From a virus, in IMG/VR virus record IMGVR_UViG_3300010354_000492, positions 1-27,590 of that record: 27,590 nt of DNA. One strand, written 5' to 3'. A program made the translations under genes and the position numbers. Below the pieces are notes generated by a model. It searched no databases and was not told the DNA's origin. It saw only the letters and a list, made by a program, of their open reading frames with translations. Position 1 is the stretch's first letter. The number at the start of each line of letters is the position of its first letter. Below, in pieces: positions 22,285-27,590 of this stretch.

Positions 22285-23112
22285 ATGGCAGTAGCTTCAA
22301 GACAAGAATTTATTGATTATACACTCAGACATCTAGGGTATCCTGTAGTCCAGATAAATGTAGATTCTCAACAGATAGAGGATCGTTTAGATGAAGCTCT
22401 GGAATACATGTATGATCGTCATTTTGATTTTAATGAAAGAGCTCTTTTTGCTTATGCTGTAACAGATACCGATGTTGCTAGAAGATATTTTGATACAACT
22501 ACTTTTGGAAATGCAATCGGCGCTCAAGAAAGAACATTTTCGGACGGGTCTACTGGATATTGGCCAAGAGCACAAGATATAAGATCAATTAGTCAGGTTT
22601 ACGCACCCTCTCACAAGGTTGGTGACTATATGTTTGACTTAAGATATCAGATGACCTTATTTGATTTCTTTGGTTTATATTTTAATCAAAGTGGGTACCC
22701 AATGGGTCCAATGGCTTCTTATATGGAAGCTATGTCTTATGTTAATTTGGTAAACAATGTATTCAATTATCCAGTATCATTTACTTTTACCAAGACAACT
22801 GACAGGTTATATCTGGACACAGATTATACAAAACTAACATCGTCTAGATACCTTTTAGTTGAAGCCTATGTTAAAGTCGATCCAGAAAAATATACAAAAA
22901 TTTGGAATGACAGAGTTTTTAAATTATATTTTTCTGCGCTATTAAAAAAACAATGGGCACAAAATCTTATGAAATTTAGTGGTGTTCCATTACCTGGTGG
23001 TGCGCAATTGAATGCTGGTGCTATGATGGCAGAAGCTACAAAAGAGCTGGCTGAAATAGACGCTACACTCCTAAGAACACACGAATTACCAGTGGATCCG
23101 CAAATAGGCTAA
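22285..23112 (+). CDS. 13: Neck protein gp13
   Basis: The 275-residue protein is the T4 gp13 neck family. The N-terminal signature SRQEFIDYTLRHLGYPVVQI, then NVDSQQIEDRLDEALEYM (residues about 5-43), matches the family's 'lLG.PV..InVt..QieDRIdeAl.....yh.dg'. Further in, DVARRYFDTT and a central MFDLRYQMTLFDFF are also typical, and the end has KKQWAQNLMKFSGVPLPGGA. gp13 and gp14 form the gateway connecting the filled head to the tail. T4 gp13 has 309 residues. There is no ribosome site; a late-type box lies five bases before the ATG. gp14 starts three bases after the stop. Confidence 0.93.
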   Translation: MAVASRQEFIDYTLRHLGYPVVQINVDSQQIEDRLDEALEYMYDRHFDFNERALFAYAVTDTDVARRYFDTTTFGNAIGAQERTFSDGSTGYWPRAQDIRSISQVYAPSHKVGDYMFDLRYQMTLFDFFGLYFNQSGYPMGPMASYMEAMSYVNLVNNVFNYPVSFTFTKTTDRLYLDTDYTKLTSSRYLLVEAYVKVDPEKYTKIWNDRVFKLYFSALLKKQWAQNLMKFSGVPLPGGAQLNAGAMMAEATKELAEIDATLLRTHELPVDPQIG

Positions 23113-23115
23113 TAG

Positions 23116-23781
23116 ATGGCAACAAACCCATATATAAATCTCACAACAAGAGCTCCCGAACAAAATCTTGTAGAAGATATAACTGTAGAAATAATACAGG
23201 GCATGGGTCAAGATTGTCTTTATATTCCTAGAAAATACTTTAATATCGATAAACTTTTTGGTGAGGATCCAGCGTCTTCTTTTGAAAAAATCTATACACT
23301 TGAAATGTATATTCTTTCATTTAGAGGATTTGAAGGTACGGATGTAGTAACACAGTTTGGTATAGAAATTAAAGACAAAATTAATTTAATATTTGCAAGA
23401 AAAAGATTTAGAGAACAAGTAACAAATTATGATAATGCTATAACTCGCCCAAGAGAAGGTGATTTGATTTACTTTCCACTTTCAAAATCTTTATTTGAGA
23501 TTAACTTTGTAGAACACGAAAACCCCCTATATCCTCTTGGAAAGCTTTATTCATATCAAATAACAGCTGAACTTTTTACATACAGCTACGAAAAAATTGC
23601 TACCCCAAACACAAACGTCAATACCCCTTACACTTCTACTCGTGGTTTGTGTGGCGGAACCGTAATACCAAGAAACAATATATTGGGAACAACAGCAGGA
23701 ATAAACGATATTTTAGGAACTACAGCATCTGGATATACGTTCGACACAAACGATCCGTTTGAAGTATGCGATAACACATGA
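23116..23781 (+). CDS. 14: Neck protein gp14
   Basis: The 221-residue protein is the gp14 neck family (T4, 256 residues). Early it has EQNLVEDITVEIIQGMGQDC, then YIPRKYFNIDKLFGED, the family's 'EQ.L.edl..E.i...G.d..YiPR....d.ifgEd'. Later come RPREGDLIYFPLSKSLFEIN and FVEHENPLYPLGKLYSYQIT, matching the conserved 'RP.EGDliyfp....lfei.fve.e.pfyqlg....y.l'. It pairs with gp13 at the head-tail junction. The C-terminal 40 residues are low-complexity Gly/Thr/Asn (two LGTTA copies) with a Cys near each end. It follows gp13 in the same operon. Confidence 0.93.
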   Translation: MATNPYINLTTRAPEQNLVEDITVEIIQGMGQDCLYIPRKYFNIDKLFGEDPASSFEKIYTLEMYILSFRGFEGTDVVTQFGIEIKDKINLIFARKRFREQVTNYDNAITRPREGDLIYFPLSKSLFEINFVEHENPLYPLGKLYSYQITAELFTYSYEKIATPNTNVNTPYTSTRGLCGGTVIPRNNILGTTAGINDILGTTASGYTFDTNDPFEVCDNT

Positions 23782-23796
23782 TAACTATTAAAGAAC

Positions 23797-24477
23797 ATGT
23801 TTGGATATTATTATAACCATAACCTCAGAAAAATTGTAGTAGCATTTGGATCACTCTTCAAAGATATACTTGTAGAGCACAAAAATCCAGATGGTGGTGC
23901 TAATATTCCAATAAGAGTTCCGATCACATATGCTTCTCAAGAAAAATTTATTCAAAGATATCTAAATCCATCTTCTATAACTGATGGAACAAGAATTGAA
24001 AATCAATTACCAAGAATGAGCTATATTATGGCTAGCGTTGCTCCTGATGCTAGCAGACGACGAAATAGATTTTCTCCAATATTAGGAAAAGAAACTGTTG
24101 GGGCAGCAAATACATGTACTCCAACAGGAAAGGCCGTATATAACGAGATACCAGTAAATCTAACTTTTAATCTTTATATCTACACAAGACATACAGATGA
24201 TACAATGCAAATTGTAGAACAGATTATGCCATATTTTGTTCCAGATCATACGATACAATTAGATTTAACAGAAGTAAATAAAAATATACAGATACCAATT
24301 GTGATGGCTTCAAATTCATTAAATAGTTCTTATGATGGGGATTTTGGAAATAGAAGAGTAAATATATCTTCTTTTAGTTTTTTGGCAAAGGCTTATATTT
24401 TTGGAAAGATTGTAGATACCACAGTAATAGACCAAACTGCAGGTATCACATTGGATATAGTAAATGAATATCAATAA
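23797..24477 (+). CDS. 15: Tail terminator / sheath stabiliser gp15
   Basis: The 226-residue protein is the gp15 family (T4, 272 residues), the hexameric ring that ends the tail tube and sheath and binds the neck. Motifs are FGYYYNHNLRKIVVAFGSLF (residues 2-21), IPIRVPITYASQEKFIQRYL, QLPRMSYIMA and VNLTFNLYIYTRHTDDTMQI, then VEQIMPYFVPDHT. The family has '...y..ir..v..f...F.di.......g....vPi.y....k.......P.is........d..R'. It follows gp14 by 15 bases, and its last 14 bases overlap the gp16 start. Confidence 0.93.
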   Translation: MFGYYYNHNLRKIVVAFGSLFKDILVEHKNPDGGANIPIRVPITYASQEKFIQRYLNPSSITDGTRIENQLPRMSYIMASVAPDASRRRNRFSPILGKETVGAANTCTPTGKAVYNEIPVNLTFNLYIYTRHTDDTMQIVEQIMPYFVPDHTIQLDLTEVNKNIQIPIVMASNSLNSSYDGDFGNRRVNISSFSFLAKAYIFGKIVDTTVIDQTAGITLDIVNEYQ

Positions 24478-24907
24478 AAATTTGGCTAACTTTTTTTCTG
24501 TTCCAGAAAACAAACCAGCAAATATAGAAAAATCTGCTGGTGGTACTTTTGATTCAAATAATTTTCAAAAAGATTATAGTTTAGTACAAGAAAATTTTAA
24601 ACAATTGATTGGTACGGGTAATGTTGCATTAGAATCTGCTCTTAAAGTTGCAACAGAATCAGACAGCCCCAGGGCATATGAAGTTGTTGCCATACTTTTA
24701 AAAACTATGGCAGATTTAAACAATAATGTTTTAGATGTGCACAAAAAAGCAAAAGATACAACAAATAGCAAAGTTGAAATTAAACAAACAAATAACTCCG
24801 TATTTGTCGGTTCAACAAAAGATTTACAGAATATTTTAAACAAAGAAAGAAGCACCGAAAAAGAAGTTATCGATGCTGAGGTGGTAAAGGATGAGCAAAA
24901 GCAGTGA
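24464..24907 (+). CDS. 16: Small terminase subunit gp16
   Basis: The 147-residue protein is the T4-type small terminase (T4 gp16, 164 residues), which recognises DNA and stimulates the gp17 packaging motor. The central helical block is recognisable: ALESALKVATESDSPRAYEV, then VAILLKTMADLNNNVLDVHK (residues about 64-103), where the family has 'sdspRayEvva.liktladankdLldlhkk'. The N-terminal 45 residues are polar and the C-terminus is acidic and charged. It overlaps gp15 by 14 bases and gp17 by 17 bases, so the three are translationally coupled. Confidence 0.92.
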   Translation: MNINKNLANFFSVPENKPANIEKSAGGTFDSNNFQKDYSLVQENFKQLIGTGNVALESALKVATESDSPRAYEVVAILLKTMADLNNNVLDVHKKAKDTTNSKVEIKQTNNSVFVGSTKDLQNILNKERSTEKEVIDAEVVKDEQKQ

Positions 24908-26543
24908 ATTTCAAGGATATAGAAATAATCCAAATTTAAAATTACCCGGTGTACAACTACAATACACCAAAGAACAAGTGGATGAATACATAAAATGTGC
25001 AACCGATCCTGTTTATTTTTGTGAAAAATATGTAAAAGTCAAAACTCTTGATAAAGGTGTAGTTCCCTTTAAACTGTACCCGTATCAAAAAAAGTTTGTA
25101 AATGAAATACACAAAAATAGATTTGTTATTTCAAAATGGCCAAGACAGTGTGGAAAGTCTACTTGTGTTACTAGTTACATTTGCCATTACATATGCTTTA
25201 ATCAAAGCGTAAATGTTGCTATTCTGGCGAACAGATTAAAGACCGCAAAAGAAGAACTTTTTTCAAAATTGCAACTTGCATATGAAAGTTTACCTCATTT
25301 TTTGCAACAAGGAGTTGTAGAATGGAATAAGACGAGCTTTAAACTAGAAAATGGGTCTAGGGTCATGTGTGATGCTACGTCCTCTACAGCAATCCGTGGA
25401 GGATCATATAATCTACTTCTATTAGACGAGTACGCCTTCTTACCTGGTCACGTTGCAGAAGAATTTTATTCATCGACCTATCCAACCATTTCTGCTGGTA
25501 CTACAACCAAACTTATAATAGTATCTACACCAAATGGAATGAACCATTTCCATAAACTGTGGATAGATTCTATGCGCCCAGTGGGGCACAAACTTAAAAA
25601 TAAATTTGTGCCTGTAGAGGTAAGCTGGAGAGAAACCCCCATAAGCCCAGGAGCTGCAAAATACAGAGATGATGAGTGGGCAGCAGAACAAATAGCCAAT
25701 ACTAGCCCCGAACAATTTGAACAAGAATATGGTTGTAACTTTTTAGGATCTTCAAATACTTTAATATCGTCTACAAAATTGAATATACTCGCTCCAGAAG
25801 ATTGTATAGAAGAAGACAAAGAAGGTCTTAAAATTTTTGAACAACCAAATAAAGATGGCATATATTTTATTAATGCAGATGTTTCTAGAGGACAGGGATC
25901 AGATTTTTCTGCATTTACAGTTATAGAAGGAACAAAGGCACCATATAAAGTTGTTGCTTCATTTAGAAATAATACGATAAGTCCTTTTAATTTTCCAGCT
26001 ATAATTAAAAAAGTTGGAGAAAAATACAACAATGCTTATGCTTTGATTGAGACTAATGATATTGGTGGCCAGGTTTCGTCTATTCTTTACAATGACTTAA
26101 ACTATGAAAATTTGCTTATGACCCGTATTATGGGAAGAAAGGGTCAGGTGTTATCACAAGGATTTGCTTCTGGTAAAAGCGAAATGGGTCTTAGAACAAC
26201 AACCCAAACTAAAAAATTGGGGTGTGCAATTTTAAAAAGATTGGTTGAAGAAGACAAAATTTTACTAAATGACGAGCGAATAATACAAGAGGCAATGACA
26301 TTTGTTTCCAAGGCAAATACATACAAAGCAGAAGATGGACATAATGATGATTTAATAATGACATTAGTATTCTTTGCATGGTTAACACGACAAGAATACT
26401 ATGCAGATTTAATAGAAACGGCAAAATTTAATTATGAAGAAGCTAAAAACCCAGATGAAGATAACGTTTTATTAAATTTTGATAAAAAAGATAACGATGA
26501 CGAAGAGTTTGTGCATGATGGTGCTATTTGGTATCCAACATAA
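24891..26543 (+). CDS. 17: Large terminase subunit gp17 (ATPase and nuclease)
   Basis: The 550-residue protein is the packaging motor and headful nuclease. Walker A is Pro84-Arg-Gln-Cys-Gly-Lys89-Ser-Thr91 (T4 SRQLGKTT), an arginine/adenine region with YPYQKKF lies upstream, and Walker B plus catalytic Glu is LLLLD179-E180-YAF. The C-terminal RNase H-like nuclease has Asp330 (NADVSRG), Asp338, Glu387 (LIETND) and Asp486-Asp487 (GHNDDLIM), equivalent to the T4 triad Asp401, Glu458, Asp542. Length is close to T4 gp17 (610 residues). The last 30 residues are acidic. The start overlaps gp16 by 17 bases, with GAGG and AAAGG just upstream. gp18 follows under a separate late promoter. Confidence 0.97.
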   Translation: MSKSSEFQGYRNNPNLKLPGVQLQYTKEQVDEYIKCATDPVYFCEKYVKVKTLDKGVVPFKLYPYQKKFVNEIHKNRFVISKWPRQCGKSTCVTSYICHYICFNQSVNVAILANRLKTAKEELFSKLQLAYESLPHFLQQGVVEWNKTSFKLENGSRVMCDATSSTAIRGGSYNLLLLDEYAFLPGHVAEEFYSSTYPTISAGTTTKLIIVSTPNGMNHFHKLWIDSMRPVGHKLKNKFVPVEVSWRETPISPGAAKYRDDEWAAEQIANTSPEQFEQEYGCNFLGSSNTLISSTKLNILAPEDCIEEDKEGLKIFEQPNKDGIYFINADVSRGQGSDFSAFTVIEGTKAPYKVVASFRNNTISPFNFPAIIKKVGEKYNNAYALIETNDIGGQVSSILYNDLNYENLLMTRIMGRKGQVLSQGFASGKSEMGLRTTTQTKKLGCAILKRLVEEDKILLNDERIIQEAMTFVSKANTYKAEDGHNDDLIMTLVFFAWLTRQEYYADLIETAKFNYEEAKNPDEDNVLLNFDKKDNDDEEFVHDGAIWYPT

Positions 26544-26548
26544 TTTTT

Positions 26549-26556
26549 TATAAATA
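26549..26556 (+). promoter_or_regulatory. Perfect T4 late promoter box TATAAATA before gp18
   Basis: TATAAATA is identical to the T4 late consensus. It ends 20 bases before the gp18 ATG at 26577, with AAAAGGA (26565-26571) between as ribosome site. It allows high independent expression of the sheath protein. Confidence 0.8.
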
Positions 26557-26576
26557 TTTGTTAGAAAAGGACACAA

Positions 26577-27590
26577 ATGCCAACAGTAAGCTCATTTATA
26601 AGCTCAAGCAATTATACCAGGGAATCTATAACGGGGAACTTTGTAGCCGCTATGAGAGTTGGTACAGGTTATGTCGCGCCATCTTTTACCAATGGAGGGG
26701 CATCTACTGATCCCGGTGGTATGTTCGGGTGGCTTATTTACGCAAGATCAAACACGGCTTATTATAATCCAGCAAAGGGAACAACAGCAGACAAATATAT
26801 TTTATATTCAAATCCGAGTGATTTAGTTGGCGATCTTAACAAATTATCTGGAGTAACAAACTGTCTATTGGGAACATCAACTGGAAGCACATTCTCATTC
26901 TTTGTTTCCACAGATTCAAGCACAGTAACAGAAAAACAAAACGGAACAGACTTTTTGTATGCTATAAATTATCTTGCATACGGTGGTCAACTTTTGTTAG
27001 CGCCTTTTACAACAGGATTTGGAACATATCAATCTAACACAGGAACATATATTGATGTAGTAATTGATAAAGATGTTGATCAAAATGTTGCTAGATGGTT
27101 AGAAACACAAAACTATACAATTGGAATATACCCAACCATAGCTCCAACAGGAGGAATTACTGGTGAAGGATTCACCCTTCCAAATTTTAATACTTTATTT
27201 GCAACAACAGCTAATGTTAGTGGTAATCCAGGAAAAAGAATTTTTGGAGTATATGGTACAAAATCTAGAAGTACAGCAAATAACGATTTAGATATTTCAA
27301 CTTTATTAAGCAATGGTAGCCTTTCATACACATTAAACACAACAGCCGATATTGCTGGATTCTTTGCAAGAGCAAAGGGAAGAAATGAAGAATATCTAAC
27401 TGTAGCTGGTTTGGATAGATCTATACCTTTAAATGGTTCAATAAACAATACAGTAGACTGGTCTAGTACAACTAAAAATGATTTAAGAAATAACAGAGTA
27501 AATTTCTTTGTAAATTATACTCCAAGATTTTTGGGATCAGATTTGGTTGGAGCAACATATTCAGCTAGTGCAACCACAGTAAATGATAGA
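26577..27590 (+). CDS. 18: Tail sheath protein gp18, N-terminal 338 residues (runs off the window)
   Basis: The frame from the ATG at 26577 is open through 338 codons to the last base of the window. It begins PTVSSFISSSNYTRESITGN, then FVAAMRVGTGY. Near residues 258-275 it has TADIAGFFARAKGRNEEYLT, then VAGLDRSIPLNGS, where sheath proteins have 'aDvaGi.ArtD..rG.w.apAG....i.g'. Next come NDLRNNRVNFFVNYTPRFLG and DLVGATYSAS, matching 'l....vN.i......g..v.ga.T'. It follows gp17 as in T4, and gp19 is expected next. T4 gp18 has 659 residues. AAAAGGA lies five bases before the ATG and a consensus late box is 20 bases upstream. The C-terminus is not seen. Confidence 0.85.
   Translation, partial: MPTVSSFISSSNYTRESITGNFVAAMRVGTGYVAPSFTNGGASTDPGGMFGWLIYARSNTAYYNPAKGTTADKYILYSNPSDLVGDLNKLSGVTNCLLGTSTGSTFSFFVSTDSSTVTEKQNGTDFLYAINYLAYGGQLLLAPFTTGFGTYQSNTGTYIDVVIDKDVDQNVARWLETQNYTIGIYPTIAPTGGITGEGFTLPNFNTLFATTANVSGNPGKRIFGVYGTKSRSTANNDLDISTLLSNGSLSYTLNTTADIAGFFARAKGRNEEYLTVAGLDRSIPLNGSINNTVDWSSTTKNDLRNNRVNFFVNYTPRFLGSDLVGATYSASATTVNDR

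Noticed and set aside
24574-25002. 142-codon open frame on the minus strand
   Set aside because: It is antisense to gp16 and the gp17 start, both secure genes, and its product is a low-quality Cys/Leu/Ser string.
25478-26032. 184-codon open frame on the minus strand
   Set aside because: It is fully antisense to the nuclease half of gp17, has no family resemblance or promoter, and shifts with the codon bias of gp17.
1-27590. tRNA genes, CRISPR arrays, insertion sequences, attachment sites
   Set aside because: No cloverleaf-like sequence, regularly spaced repeats, transposase motifs or terminal inverted repeats were seen on reading both strands; gaps between genes are all under 100 bases.

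Overview
This window is a piece of a T4-like contractile-tailed phage (a myovirus in the broad T4 superfamily). The basis is a recognisable run of T4 morphogenesis genes: neck gp13 and gp14, tail terminator gp15, terminase gp16 and gp17, sheath gp18, baseplate gp25, gp6, gp53, gp48, gp27 and gp26, and head-completion nuclease gp4. The replication and late-transcription genes gp32 and gp33 are also present. The DNA is strongly AT-rich. An Sm-like protein and a short gp33, which I associate with marine T4-like phages, suggest an aquatic relative of the cyanophage/pelagiphage type. The host cannot be named from the sequence. No tRNA, IS element or CRISPR array was seen.

Layout. Bases 1-383 (minus) hold a cut-off HExxH metallopeptidase, divergent from a small winged-helix protein (476-712) that has a strong sigma70-type promoter, a palindrome over its -35 box, and a terminator. 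Bases 796-7881 are one giant gene for a 2361-residue, cysteine-rich protein of unknown function with several RCC1-like motifs. Small genes follow (7898-9206), including an Sm-like protein and a short beta-rich virion-type protein. They meet head-on two beta-rich, probably structural genes on the minus strand (9203-11504). Next come gp33 and gp32 (11589-12730), each behind a sigma70-type promoter, closed by a bidirectional terminator. A minus-strand operon (15243 to 12755) holds gp4, a tail-tube-like protein, gp26, a 60-residue protein and an acidic Leu-Pro-Glu-rich protein. From 15279 to the right edge all genes are plus-strand: gp48, gp53, a hub protein apparently split in two (gp27-like), gp25, gp6, a gp7/gpI-like wedge protein, a six-cysteine protein, gp13 to gp17, and the start of gp18.

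Regulation. Two promoter classes stand out. The winged-helix, gp33 and gp32 genes, and possibly the Sm-like gene, have -35/-10 boxes with a 16-base spacer. The structural genes and the giant gene have a T4-late-type box, TATAAATA or a variant such as CATAAATA or CTAAATA, just upstream. In five cases the box ends only 5-7 bases before the ATG and no Shine-Dalgarno is present, which suggests leaderless late mRNAs. gp33 is the factor expected to switch on this second class.

The most unusual items are the giant Cys-rich/RCC1-like protein, the leaderless late-promoter set, the split hub protein, the six-Cys protein beside the neck genes, the palindromic operator candidate, and a hairpin over the gp32 start region.
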